Assembly (NCBI RefSeq): GCF_024385575.1
Contig: NZ_JANFMV010000001.1
Coordinates: forward strand, 1,145,681-1,209,680
Origin: Rhizobium sp. NRK18
Lineage (GTDB): Bacteria > Pseudomonadota > Alphaproteobacteria > Rhizobiales > Rhizobiaceae
Direction of reading: 5' to 3'
Length of the DNA stretch: 64,000 nucleotides
Made by a program: the position numbers and the translations under genes. Shown in pieces: positions 56,144 through 64,000 of the stretch (position 1 is the stretch's first letter; each line of letters begins with the position of its first letter). Below the pieces are notes generated by a model, which did not search any database, was not told where the DNA came from, and was given only the letters and a program-made list of their open reading frames with translations.

Positions 56144-57187
56144 TCATTTGCCGGTGATTTTCTCGATGATCTTGCCGTATGCGGCGTTCTTTTCCTCGAT
56201 GGCCTTCGCAGCTTCGGCAGAGGGTCGGAAATCCGGAATGAAGAAGGCCTGCTTCTGGCGTTCCTCGATCTTGCCGTCGGCATAGATTTCCTTCAGTGCC
56301 GTGTCGATGGCGTCGACTTCGGCCTGCGGCATGTCCTTGTTGTAGATGAAGAAGAATTCCTTATCGAACACGAAGTCCTTCTTGCCGTCCTCGGTCACGC
56401 TGGTCTTCGGGCTGGTGTACTTCAGAAGATCGTCGCGGGTGGTACCGCCCATGCCCTGTTCAGGCGCCTGCTCGATGGTTTCCGGACGAGCGGTGATCCA
56501 CACGAAGCGCATGGCCTTCTGGTCGCTGTCGGGGAGCTGGGTGAACTGCTCGTTTGCCTGGATGGAGCCGTTGATGACGTCCGCGAGATCGTCGAACATC
56601 GCCTGGTTCTTGTCGGACTGGCTGCCGGTGTTGACCGCAACCAGATTGGCTTCCGAGCCGGGCGAAAGAATGCTCGCGGCATTCTTCATCGCTGAAAACC
56701 CGATTTCCGAGACGCCGCCCGGCTGGATCGCCACACGGATCTTCTTGCCGTCTGCGGCTGCCTTGAAGATGTCGTCCATCGTCTTGTAGGGCGAATCCTT
56801 GGCTACCAGGTAGGCATTGCCGGGATTGATCGCGATGGTCGGGCCGATCTTGTACTTGTCGAAGATGTCGTCGTAGCCGCGCACGCCGTAAAGGTGGCCC
56901 AGGAAGGCCTGGTCGTGGAAGATCATGATCGTGGTGCCGCGCTTGTCACGTTCGAGGGCCTTGAAGCCTTCGCTGAAGCCGACGGCGTCCACCTTCATGT
57001 TCACGCCGAGCTTTTCCGACAGTGCATCGGCGACGATGGCAGAGTTCTGGTAGGTGTCGCCGCCCGTCGAGGTCGAGCCGATGACAACGCGGATGTTGTT
57101 CGGCAGGTCTGCCGCCCAAGCGGAGATTGGCTGGGTCAGCGCCATCGCGACGCCGGCGGCGAGAATCATTCTACGGGTAAGTTTCAT
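56144..57187 (-). CDS. tctC: Tripartite transporter periplasmic binding protein TctC
   Basis: 347 residues with a Sec signal (MKLTRRMILAAGVAMAL, cleavage near SAWA/A). TctC features include IRVVIGSTSTGGDTYQN and QPGGVSEIGFSAMKN. It catches the substrate and presents it to TctA/TctB. The start at 57187 follows GGGAGGAAACA; an upstream in-frame codon at 57274 lies in the operator region. It is the first gene of the minus-strand unit. Confidence 0.9.
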   Translation of the reverse strand: MKLTRRMILAAGVAMALTQPISAWAADLPNNIRVVIGSTSTGGDTYQNSAIVADALSEKLGVNMKVDAVGFSEGFKALERDKRGTTIMIFHDQAFLGHLYGVRGYDDIFDKYKIGPTIAINPGNAYLVAKDSPYKTMDDIFKAAADGKKIRVAIQPGGVSEIGFSAMKNAASILSPGSEANLVAVNTGSQSDKNQAMFDDLADVINGSIQANEQFTQLPDSDQKAMRFVWITARPETIEQAPEQGMGGTTRDDLLKYTSPKTSVTEDGKKDFVFDKEFFFIYNKDMPQAEVDAIDTALKEIYADGKIEERQKQAFFIPDFRPSAEAAKAIEEKNAAYGKIIEKITGK

Positions 57188-57261
57188 TGTTTCCTCCCAA
57201 GCTCCGCCAGATGGCGGTTGGTTCCTAAGTCGATCAGATGATAAGTGTACGCAAACGCTCC

Positions 57262-57279
57262 AATGAATGCGCATACATT
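57262..57279. promoter_or_regulatory. LacI-type operator 1
   Basis: AATGAATGCGCATACATT: an 18-bp dyad with central CG, pairing at all positions but one. About 75 bases upstream of tctC. Shares ATGAA(T/A)GCGCATACAT with operator 2. Confidence 0.7.
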
Positions 57280-57303
57280 AGTTTGGTCGGTTATTTTCCG
57301 GTT

Positions 57304-57309
57304 TGTCAA
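57304..57309 (-). promoter_or_regulatory. TTGACA-like box for tctCBA (minus strand)
   Basis: TTGACA on the minus strand, upstream of operator 1. No good -10 at ideal spacing was found; the start lies over or near operator 1. Weak call. Confidence 0.3.
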
Positions 57310-57357
57310 CTCCACAATCACGAACAAATATCGATCGATTTCCACATCGTTATGCCG

Positions 57358-57386
57358 TTGACATGATTTTATGAAAGCGCATACAT
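57358..57386 (+). promoter_or_regulatory. Candidate promoter of the dehydratase operon
   Basis: TTGACA at 57358-57363 with a weak -10-like ATACAT at 57381-57386 (17-base spacing). The -10 lies within operator 2, so LacI-family binding would block it. Confidence 0.5.
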
Positions 57387-57388
57387 AA
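57369..57388. promoter_or_regulatory. LacI-type operator 2
   Basis: TTATGAAAGCGCATACATAA: a dyad with central CG and two mismatched pairs, about 24 bases before the dehydratase start. Its centre is 108 bp from operator 1. Confidence 0.7.
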
Positions 57389-57411
57389 GGTTGGTAGCCA
57401 GGGAGGTGCTG

Positions 57412-59148
57412 ATGCACGACAAGAAAAATCCGGAAAAACTCCGTAGTGCGCGCTGGTTCGCGCCCGATGACCTGCGTTCGTTCGGTCATCGCTCACGCAT
57501 GATGCAGCTCGGCTATTCCGAGGATGATTTTCGCGGCAAGCCGGTGATCGGCGTGCTGAACACCTGGTCGGAACTGAATTCCTGCCATTCGCACTTCAAG
57601 GAACGGGTGCAGGACGTCAAGCGTGGCGTGCTGCAGGCCGGTGGCTTCCCGGTCGAGATGCCGTCGCTGTCCGTCGACGAGAGCTTCACCAAGCCGACCT
57701 CCATGCTCTATCGCAACATGCTGGCGATGGAGACGGAGGAGATGATCCGTTCGCATCCGCTCGATGGCGTGGTGCTGATGGGCGGCTGCGACAAGACCAC
57801 GCCCGGCCTCGTCATGGGGGCGCTTTCGGCCGGTGTGCCGATGATATACCTGCCGGCGGGGCCGATGCTGCGCGGCAATTATGCCGGCAAGTATCTCGGA
57901 TCGGGGTCCGATGCCTGGAAGTTCTGGGACGAGCGCCGCGCCGGCAATATTTCCGATGCCGAATGGCTTGGCATTCAGGGCGGCATCGCCCGTTCGGCCG
58001 GCACCTGCATGACCATGGGCACCGCCTCGACGATGACGGCGATCACCGATGCGATGGGCCTGACATTGCCCGGCGCGTCGTCGATCCCGGCGGTCGATTC
58101 CGGCCACCAGCGCATGGGCGCCGATTGCGGCCGGCGGATCGTCGACATGGTCTGGGAAGAGCTGACCCCGGACAAGATCGTCACCGAAGCGTCCTGCCGT
58201 AACGCGGCCGTCGTTGCCATGGCGACCGGTTGTTCGACGAATGCGGTCGTCCACCTGATCGCGATGGCGCGTCGCGCCGGCGTGCAGATGACGCTTGACG
58301 ATCTCGATGCGCTCGGCCGCGTGACGCCGCTGATCGCCAATGTCCGGCCGTCCGGCAAGGACTACCTGATGGAAGACTTCTTCTATGCCGGCGGCCTGCG
58401 GGCGCTGATGAAGCAGATGGAGGACCGTCTCGATCTTTCCGCGCTGACGGTGACCGGCAAGACCATGGGCGAAAATCTGGAAGGGGCGAAGGTCTACAAT
58501 GACGACGTCATCCGGCCACTGTCGAACCCGGTCTATCACGAGGGTTCGCTCGCCGTGCTGCGCGGCAATCTCTGCCCAGACGGCGCCGTCATCAAGCCGG
58601 CCGCCTGCGATCCGAAATTCCACGTCCATGAAGGCCCGGCGCTGGTCTTCGACAGCTATCCGGAGATGAAGAAGGCGATCGACGACGAAAATCTCGATGT
58701 GACGCCGGATCATGTGCTGGTACTGCGCAATGCCGGCCCGCTCGGCGGTCCGGGCTTTCCGGAATGGGGCATGCTGCCGATCCCCAAGGCGCTGATCAAG
58801 AAGGGGCATCGCGACATGCTGCGGATTTCGGACGCCCGCATGTCCGGTACCTCCTATGGTGCGTGCGTGCTGCATGTGGCGCCGGAAAGCTATATCGGCG
58901 GACCGCTGGCGCTCCTGAAGACCGGCGACATCGTCCGTCTCGACCTGCCGAACCGCAGGCTGGACATGCTGGTCAGCGAGGAGGAGCTTGCGGCCCGCAA
59001 GGCGGCATGGAAAGCGCCGGATCCCCGCTTCGAACGCGGCTGGGGTTACATGTTCTCCAAGCACGTCACGCAGGCCGACCAGGGCTGCGATTTCGACTTT
59101 CTGCAATCCGATTTCGGCCGCCCTGTCGGCGAACCCGATATTTACTGA
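57412..59148 (+). CDS. IlvD/Edd-family sugar-acid dehydratase
   Basis: 578 residues, the length of L-arabinonate/pentonate-type dehydratases. The three Fe-S Cys positions are in NTWSELNSCHSH (58), GGCDKTTPG (126) and SAGTCMTMG (199). SDARMSGTSYG near the C-terminus is family-typical. It would dehydrate an aldonate to a 2-keto-3-deoxy acid. The start at 57412 follows GGGAGGTGCTG. With the TTT transporter and DapA-type enzyme it forms a sugar-acid route. L-arabinonate is possible, but galactonate, gluconate, xylonate or others cannot be excluded. Confidence 0.83.
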   Translation: MHDKKNPEKLRSARWFAPDDLRSFGHRSRMMQLGYSEDDFRGKPVIGVLNTWSELNSCHSHFKERVQDVKRGVLQAGGFPVEMPSLSVDESFTKPTSMLYRNMLAMETEEMIRSHPLDGVVLMGGCDKTTPGLVMGALSAGVPMIYLPAGPMLRGNYAGKYLGSGSDAWKFWDERRAGNISDAEWLGIQGGIARSAGTCMTMGTASTMTAITDAMGLTLPGASSIPAVDSGHQRMGADCGRRIVDMVWEELTPDKIVTEASCRNAAVVAMATGCSTNAVVHLIAMARRAGVQMTLDDLDALGRVTPLIANVRPSGKDYLMEDFFYAGGLRALMKQMEDRLDLSALTVTGKTMGENLEGAKVYNDDVIRPLSNPVYHEGSLAVLRGNLCPDGAVIKPAACDPKFHVHEGPALVFDSYPEMKKAIDDENLDVTPDHVLVLRNAGPLGGPGFPEWGMLPIPKALIKKGHRDMLRISDARMSGTSYGACVLHVAPESYIGGPLALLKTGDIVRLDLPNRRLDMLVSEEELAARKAAWKAPDPRFERGWGYMFSKHVTQADQGCDFDFLQSDFGRPVGEPDIY

Positions 59149-59166
59149 GCCCGAGAGGACAACTGC

Positions 59167-60066
59167 ATGGCCCACGATCTCGACACGGCCCTCAAGGGCA
59201 TTTCCGGCATTCTGGTGACGCCTTATGACGAGAACGGCGACATTGCGCCGGCCCGACTGAAACCGATCATCGATCACGTTCTGGGCGCCGGGGTGCACAT
59301 TCCGGTCGTCAACGGCAATACCGGCGAGTTCTACGCACTGACGACCGATGAAGCCTGCGCCATGGTGACGGAAGTGACCGGCATGGTCGACGGCCGCGCG
59401 CCGGTGCTGGCCGGCGTCGGCCGTGGCATTCGCGACGCCTGCCGGCTGGCGAAGACGTCCGCAGATGCAGGGGCGGCGGCGCTGATGATCCATCAGCCGC
59501 CGGACCCGTTCGTCTCGCCGCGAGGCACCGTCGACTACATCAAGGCGGTCAGCGACGCATCCGGTGGCCTGCCGATCATGCTCTATCTGCGCAACGACGC
59601 GATCGGCACCAAGGCGATCGCCGATCTTTGCGCCGTGCCGGGCGTCAAGGGCGTCAAGTGGGCGACACCCAATCCGCTGAAGCTCGCCGAGGCGATTGCC
59701 GCCTGCGATCCCTCCATCGTCTGGGTCGGCGGGCTTGCCGAAGTCTGGGCACCGGCATTTTATGCGGTCGGTACGCGTGGCTTCACCTCCGGACTCATCA
59801 ATCTCTGGCCGGAGCGGTCAATGGCCATCCATGCGGCGCTGGAAGGCGGCGACTACGGCAAGGCGCGTGAACTGATTGCCGCCATGCGGGCTTTCGAGGA
59901 GGTCCGCGCCGAAGAGCTGAACGGCACCAACGTCACCGGCGTCAAGGCGGCGCTGAAGGCGATCGGCAAGGATTGCGGTGCGACGCGACCGCCGTCCGCC
60001 TGGCCGCTGACGGCGGCGCAACAGGGCAAGATGGAAGGTTTCCTGCGGGCCAACGGCCTGATCTGA
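59167..60066 (+). CDS. DapA-family aldolase/dehydratase
   Basis: 299-residue class I TIM barrel. The Schiff-base Lys is probably Lys164 in GVKGVKWATPN; the catalytic Tyr is in MLYLRND (about 140), and GNTGEFYALTTDE is the substrate loop. Such proteins act on 2-keto-3-deoxy acids (dehydratase or aldolase) or make dihydrodipicolinate; the neighbours favour the former. Starts 18 bases after the dehydratase behind GAGAGGACAAC. Confidence 0.85.
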   Translation: MAHDLDTALKGISGILVTPYDENGDIAPARLKPIIDHVLGAGVHIPVVNGNTGEFYALTTDEACAMVTEVTGMVDGRAPVLAGVGRGIRDACRLAKTSADAGAAALMIHQPPDPFVSPRGTVDYIKAVSDASGGLPIMLYLRNDAIGTKAIADLCAVPGVKGVKWATPNPLKLAEAIAACDPSIVWVGGLAEVWAPAFYAVGTRGFTSGLINLWPERSMAIHAALEGGDYGKARELIAAMRAFEEVRAEELNGTNVTGVKAALKAIGKDCGATRPPSAWPLTAAQQGKMEGFLRANGLI

Positions 60067-60088
60067 AGCATGTGATTGAGGACAAGAC

Positions 60089-60799
60089 ATGAAATCCGAG
60101 ACCAAAGAAAAACTGATGGGCGTCTCCGTCGCCACGCTCGCGACGGCGCTCTTCAAGCGCGGCCTGCGCAACCAGGTGATCCAGGGCGTCCATCCGGTGA
60201 AGATGAAGGGCAAGAACATGGTCGGCCCGGCTTTCACGCTGCGCTACATGCCGGCCCGCGAAGATCGCAATCAGCTCACCGAGTTCCGCAATCCGCAGCA
60301 TCCGCAGCGCGTCGCGATCGAGACCTGCCCGGAAGGTCATGTCATGGTCATCGACAGCCGCAAGGATGCGCGCGCGGCAAGCGCCGGCGACATCCTGGTA
60401 ACGCGCCTGATGGTGCGCGGCGGGGCGGGGATCGTGACCGACGGCGGCTTCCGCGATGCGGTCACGATCGGCGAGCTCGATATTCCGGCCTATCACACGC
60501 GGCCCTCGAGCCCGACCAACCTCACCCTGCACGAAGCGATCGAGATCAACGGTCCGATCGGCTGCGGCGACGCGCCGGTGTTTCCGGGCGACATCATCGT
60601 CGGTGATGACGATTGCGTCATCGTCATCCCGGCGCACATCGCCGACGAGATCGCCGACGAGGCAGCGGAAATGACAGTCTACGAGGATTTCGTCGTCGAC
60701 CAGGTGAAGGCCGGCGAGACCATCATCGGCCTCTATCCGCGCACCAAGGACGAGCACCTGGCGACGTTCGAAGCCTGGCGCAAGAAGAACGGGCGCTAA
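60089..60799 (+). CDS. RraA/HMG-aldolase-family protein
   Basis: 236 residues with the RraA-like fold: GPAFTLRYMPAREDRNQL, GDILVTRLMVRGGAGIVTDGGFRD (the Arg and Asp of the metal site) and PVFPGDIIVGDDDCVIVIP. The family includes class II 4-hydroxy-4-methyl-2-oxoglutarate/oxaloacetate aldolases and the RNase E regulator RraA. In a sugar-acid operon an aldolase or decarboxylase role is more likely than RNase control. Last gene of the plus-strand unit. Confidence 0.8.
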   Translation: MKSETKEKLMGVSVATLATALFKRGLRNQVIQGVHPVKMKGKNMVGPAFTLRYMPAREDRNQLTEFRNPQHPQRVAIETCPEGHVMVIDSRKDARAASAGDILVTRLMVRGGAGIVTDGGFRDAVTIGELDIPAYHTRPSSPTNLTLHEAIEINGPIGCGDAPVFPGDIIVGDDDCVIVIPAHIADEIADEAAEMTVYEDFVVDQVKAGETIIGLYPRTKDEHLATFEAWRKKNGR

Positions 60800-60821
60800 G
60801 CGTAGGCTATTCGATCTTTTA

Positions 60822-60847
60822 AGCCGGCTCTACGTGAAGAGCCGGCT
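60822..60847. terminator. Ten-bp hairpin between convergent rraA-type and hydrolase genes
   Basis: AGCCGGCTCT (60822-60831) and AGAGCCGGCT (60838-60847) pair perfectly around a six-base loop that overlaps the hydrolase stop. TTTT precedes it on plus, but no strong T-run follows on either strand, so termination is uncertain. Confidence 0.45.
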
Positions 60848-61918
60848 CTCCGCCTTCGGAAAGAAGGCGTCCACCTCTTCGGCCGTCACCTCCGCGAGGC
60901 TCGATGCCTTCCAGCGCGGGTTTCGGTCCTTGTCGATTACCGCCGCGCGGATGCCTTCGTAGAAATCGTCACTCTTCAGCACTGCTGCAGTGGCGGCGAA
61001 CTCGCGTTCAAGGCATTCCTCGAGAAGGGTGGTATGGCGACCGAGCCGCAGGAGCTTCAGCGTCACCTTGAGGCTCAGCGGCGATTTCGACTTCAGCACC
61101 TTGAGCGTCTCGATCGCGAAGGGGCTTTCGTTGCGCTGCAGGACGGCGAAGATGTCTTCCATGACATCGAAGGCGAAGGTCTGGTCGATCAGCGTCTTGT
61201 CCTGTTCGAGCTTGCCACGCGGCAGGCCAGCCTCGAACCCGCGGATCAGGGCGGAGATGTCGGCGCGTGTGCTGCCGGGTGCAAGTGTCGTCAGGGCATC
61301 AATGAGTGCGGGAAGTCGTTCGCTTTGAACATAGAAGTCGGCAAGGCCGAGCGTGATGACGTCGGCGGCGGCAAGCTGACTGCCGGTCAGGCCCGCATAG
61401 GTGCCGAGTTCGTTGCGCTGGCGGCTCAGGAACCATGATCCGCCGATATCGGGAAAGAAACCGATGCCTGTCTCCGGCATGGCAAAACGTGTCCGCTCGG
61501 TGACGATGCGATGGCTGCCATAGACCGAAACCCCGACACCGCCGCCCATGACGATGCCGTCCATCAACGCGATATAGGGTTTCTTCAGCCGGTGGATGCG
61601 GGCGTTCATCCGGTATTCCTCGGCCCAGAAGGTCACCGGCAGGTCGGAACCGGATTTGCCGCCCTCGTAGAAGGCACGGATGTCGCCGCCGGCGCAAAGG
61701 CCGCGTTCGCCTTCTCCGGTGATCAGCACGGCGGCAATTCCGTCATCGGCCTCGAATTCATCCAGCGCCGCCTCGATGTCGCGGACCATCGAGAGCGTCA
61801 GGCTGTTCAGCGCCTTGGGGCGGTTCAACCGGATACGGCCAATCGCGCCTGCGACTTCCGTCAGCACGAGCTCTTCGGCCGGCTCCGGCGATGTCCGCGT
61901 CTCAGATGTGGATTGCAT
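60830..61918 (-). CDS. 3-hydroxyisobutyryl-CoA hydrolase (enoyl-CoA hydratase/isomerase fold)
   Basis: 362 residues, longer than simple crotonases and typical of HIBCH. Key segments: RGLCAGGDIRAFYEGGKSG, EYRMNARIHRLKKPYIALMD, and GGGVGVSVYGSHRIVTE with MPETGIGFFPDIGGSWFLSR (the catalytic Glu is in PETGIG). It hydrolyses 3-hydroxyisobutyryl-CoA in valine breakdown. The start overlaps the E3 stop by 17 bases. This fits the adjacent branched-chain dehydrogenase genes. Confidence 0.88.
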   Translation of the reverse strand: MQSTSETRTSPEPAEELVLTEVAGAIGRIRLNRPKALNSLTLSMVRDIEAALDEFEADDGIAAVLITGEGERGLCAGGDIRAFYEGGKSGSDLPVTFWAEEYRMNARIHRLKKPYIALMDGIVMGGGVGVSVYGSHRIVTERTRFAMPETGIGFFPDIGGSWFLSRQRNELGTYAGLTGSQLAAADVITLGLADFYVQSERLPALIDALTTLAPGSTRADISALIRGFEAGLPRGKLEQDKTLIDQTFAFDVMEDIFAVLQRNESPFAIETLKVLKSKSPLSLKVTLKLLRLGRHTTLLEECLEREFAATAAVLKSDDFYEGIRAAVIDKDRNPRWKASSLAEVTAEEVDAFFPKAESRLFT

Positions 61919-63293
61919 GACCGAGTGCCTTCAATGCTGCCTCCTGCAGGGCTTCGCTGCGGGTCGGGTGGGCGTGGATGGTGGCGGCGATGTCTTCCAG
62001 CCGCGCACCCATCTCGATGGCGAGGGCAAAGGTGCTCGACAGTTCCGAGACGCCACTGCCTACCGCCTGGATACCGAGTACCACATTCGTTTCCGCCTGT
62101 GCCACCACCCGCACGAAGCCTTCCTCCGCTTCCGTCGTCATTGCCCGGCCGTTCGCGGTGAACGGGAACTGGCCGATGCGTATGTCGGAGCTTAGCGCCC
62201 GTGCCTCGTCGGGCAAGAGGCCGGCGGAGACTATTTCGGGATCGGTGAAACAGATCGCCGGGATGCAGCGCTTGTCCCATTCGCGTTTCATGCCGGCAAT
62301 GATCTCCGCCACCATCTCGCCCTGCGCCATGGCGCGATGGGCGAGCATCGGTTCGCCGGTCACGTCGCCGATGGCGTAGACCCCGCGCATGGAGGTGCGG
62401 CAGCGCTCGTCGACGCGGATGAAGGGGCCGGCGCGGTCGAGGTCGAGTTCTTCGAGCCCGCTGCCCTGCGTTCGCGGACGTCGGCCGACGGTGACCAGTA
62501 CCTTCGCCGCTTCCAGCCGTCGTTCGCTGCCATCTGCGGTCTCTATCAGCAAGGCGTCGCCGTCGAGCCCTTTGGCCTTTGCTCCGGTCAGGACTTCGAC
62601 GCCCAGATGTTTGAGCCGCGTCTGAACCGGGCGGACCAGATCCGTGTCATAGAGCGGCAATATCTGTCCGGTCGCTTCGATGATCGTGACTTTGGCGCCC
62701 ATCTTGGCGAATGCAGTGCCGAGTTCCACCCCGATATAGCCACCGCCGACGATCGCCAGTGTTTCCGGCACCGCCTTCAGCGACAGGGCTTCCGTCGAGG
62801 AGATCACCCGGCCCCCGAAGGGCAGGGAGGGAAGCTCGACCGGCGCGGATCCGGTGGCGATCACGACGGTCTCGGCGCGGATGAGCTGGGCGCCGGTTTC
62901 GGTCTCCACCTCCACCGTCTTGCCGTCGCGGAAGCGGGCGGTGCCTTCGACGACCCTGACCTTCGCCTTGCGCAAAAGGCCGGCAACGCCGCCGGTCAGC
63001 CGGCCGACGATGCCGTCCTTCCACTCGACCGTCTTTTCAAGGTCGAGCTTCGGCGTGTCGAGGCTGATGCCGATGCGGCTCTGGCCGGCGGCCATCTTCT
63101 GGACTTTCTCGAACTCGTCGGCGGCGTGGATCAGAGCCTTTGACGGAATGCAGCCTATGTTGAGGCAGGTGCCGCCCGGCTTGCCGGCATCGACGATGAC
63201 GGTGTCGATGCCCAGCTGTCCGGCGCGTATGGCGCAGACATAGCCGCCGGGGCCGGCGCCGATGACGAGAAGTCTGCAGGTCATTTCCTTCAT
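61902..63293 (-). CDS. lpdA: Dihydrolipoyl dehydrogenase (E3) of a branched-chain 2-oxoacid dehydrogenase
   Basis: 463-residue FAD disulfide oxidoreductase. The redox cysteines are in GGTCLNIGCIPSKAL, FAD motif VIGAGPGGYVCA, NAD motif AIVGGGYIGVELG, and a C-terminal catalytic His in TIHAHPTRSEALQEA. It reoxidises the lipoyl arm of the E2. It starts four bases after the E2 stop and overlaps the hydrolase gene, so the three genes form one unit. Confidence 0.93.
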   Translation of the reverse strand: MKEMTCRLLVIGAGPGGYVCAIRAGQLGIDTVIVDAGKPGGTCLNIGCIPSKALIHAADEFEKVQKMAAGQSRIGISLDTPKLDLEKTVEWKDGIVGRLTGGVAGLLRKAKVRVVEGTARFRDGKTVEVETETGAQLIRAETVVIATGSAPVELPSLPFGGRVISSTEALSLKAVPETLAIVGGGYIGVELGTAFAKMGAKVTIIEATGQILPLYDTDLVRPVQTRLKHLGVEVLTGAKAKGLDGDALLIETADGSERRLEAAKVLVTVGRRPRTQGSGLEELDLDRAGPFIRVDERCRTSMRGVYAIGDVTGEPMLAHRAMAQGEMVAEIIAGMKREWDKRCIPAICFTDPEIVSAGLLPDEARALSSDIRIGQFPFTANGRAMTTEAEEGFVRVVAQAETNVVLGIQAVGSGVSELSSTFALAIEMGARLEDIAATIHAHPTRSEALQEAALKALGHAIHI

Positions 63294-63297
63294 CGCA

Positions 63298-64000
63298 TCA
63301 GTCCTCGATAAATATCAGCGCAGGCGTTTCGAGAAGCGCCTTCAGCCGCTGGATGAAGGTCGCCGCGTCCCAGCCGTCGACAATGCGGTGATCGAAGCTC
63401 GACGACAGGTTCATCATCTTGCGGGGCACGAACTGGCTGCCGTCCCATGCCGGGCGGGTGGCGATCTTGTTGACGCCGATGATGGCGACCTCCGGATGGT
63501 TGATGACGGGCGTAGAGACGATGCCGCCGAGTGCGCCGAGCGACGAGATGGTGATGGTCGAGCCGCTCAGTTCCTCGCGTGCGGCGGTATTGGTGCGCAC
63601 CGCATCGGCAAGGCGCGCAACCTCCGCCGCGCAGTCCCAGATGCTGCGGGCTTCCGTATGCCTGACCACCGGGACTGTCAGTCCCGTCGGCGTCTGCGTC
63701 GCCACGCCGATATGCACGCCGCCGTGGCGGGTAATCACGTTCGCGTCGTCGTCGAAGGTGGCGTTGATCGCCGGCTGTTCGGCGATCGCCTTGACCATGG
63801 CCCGCATCAGGAAGGGCAGGACGGTCAGCTTCGGCTGGCTCGACTTGCGGCCATTGTTCATCGTGGCGCGCAGCTCCTCAAGATCGGTCATGTCGACTTC
63901 CTCGACATAGGTGATGTGGGGGATGCGCGAGGTGGCAAGCGTCATCTTCTCGGCGATGCGACGGCGAAGGCCGGTAAGCTTCACCTGCTCGCTGCTCGTG
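63298..64000 (-). CDS. bkdB: Branched-chain 2-oxoacid dehydrogenase E2, C-terminal part (cut by window edge)
   Basis: The reading frame is open to the window edge; about 233 residues of the catalytic 2-oxoacid dehydrogenase acyltransferase domain are visible. VKLTGLRRRIAEKM begins the domain, and the active site SSSFDHRIVDGWDAA (HxxxDG) is intact. The lipoyl and E1/E3-binding domains must lie beyond 64000. Pairing with HIBCH suggests the branched-chain complex rather than pyruvate or 2-oxoglutarate dehydrogenase. The GTG at 63984 is internal and not a start. Confidence 0.88.
   Translation of the reverse strand, partial: TSSEQVKLTGLRRRIAEKMTLATSRIPHITYVEEVDMTDLEELRATMNNGRKSSQPKLTVLPFLMRAMVKAIAEQPAINATFDDDANVITRHGGVHIGVATQTPTGLTVPVVRHTEARSIWDCAAEVARLADAVRTNTAAREELSGSTITISSLGALGGIVSTPVINHPEVAIIGVNKIATRPAWDGSQFVPRKMMNLSSSFDHRIVDGWDAATFIQRLKALLETPALIFIED

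Noticed and set aside
57493..59493. 666-residue minus-strand open frame opposite the dehydratase
   Set aside because: Antisense shadow with Arg/His-rich composition and no recognisable domain.

Overview
The window looks like chromosome or large replicon of a high-GC alphaproteobacterium of the Rhizobiaceae (Rhizobium/Agrobacterium/Shinella-like). This is inferred from protein character, the hut gene order (hutF-hutC diverging from hutI-hutH-hutG-hutU-hutD), a MarR/TRAP hydroxycinnamate locus resembling one described in Agrobacterium fabrum, and the many CUT1, TRAP and tripartite transporters. No rRNA, tRNA, insertion sequence, prophage or CRISPR array was found.

Layout. (1) 0.2-10.8 kb, plus strand: an aromatic-acid locus with a 4-hydroxybenzoate hydroxylase, a short-chain dehydrogenase, a crotonase, a three-part TRAP transporter, a MarR regulator, a feruloyl/coumaroyl-CoA synthetase, an amidohydrolase and an acyl-CoA dehydrogenase. 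The set fits CoA-dependent beta-oxidative shortening of plant hydroxycinnamates toward protocatechuate. (2) 10.9-24.0 kb: a ParA/VirC1-like ATPase on plus faces a long minus-strand chemosensory operon: HD-GYP response regulator, STAS protein, CheY, CheA, CheW, two paralogous MCPs, CheW, CheR, CheB. A soluble MCP-like protein follows. Most genes overlap by 4 bases. (3) 24.3-32.2 kb, minus: an AraC regulator, then a CUT1 sugar ABC transporter with a GH51 arabinofuranosidase and an ArsR-type regulator, for arabinose-containing oligosaccharides. (4) 32.3-40.5 kb: complete histidine utilisation, with a perfect 14-bp TATGTATATACATA operator candidate between the divergent halves. (5) 40.6-53.0 kb: individual genes for RecQ, a succinate-semialdehyde dehydrogenase-like enzyme, an RTX/serralysin metalloprotease with a Calx-beta domain, a dimethylglycine/sarcosine dehydrogenase-like flavoprotein, a 30-residue membrane peptide, an MgtC/DUF4010 membrane protein and a GH25 lysozyme lipoprotein. 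(6) 53.0-60.8 kb: a tripartite tricarboxylate-type transporter plus LacI regulator (minus) diverging from an IlvD/Edd dehydratase, a DapA-family enzyme and an RraA-family protein (plus). Two nearly identical LacI-type palindromes lie 108 bp apart between them. This is probably sugar-acid uptake and breakdown. (7) 60.8-64.0 kb, minus: branched-chain amino-acid catabolism with partial E2, E3 and 3-hydroxyisobutyryl-CoA hydrolase.

The parts most worth a second look are the ParA-like gene beside the soluble receptor-like protein and che operon, the paired LacI operators, the palindrome overlapping a TTGACA box in the hydroxycinnamate locus, and the 30-residue peptide. Functions are read from motifs and gene context; no database search or alignment was run.
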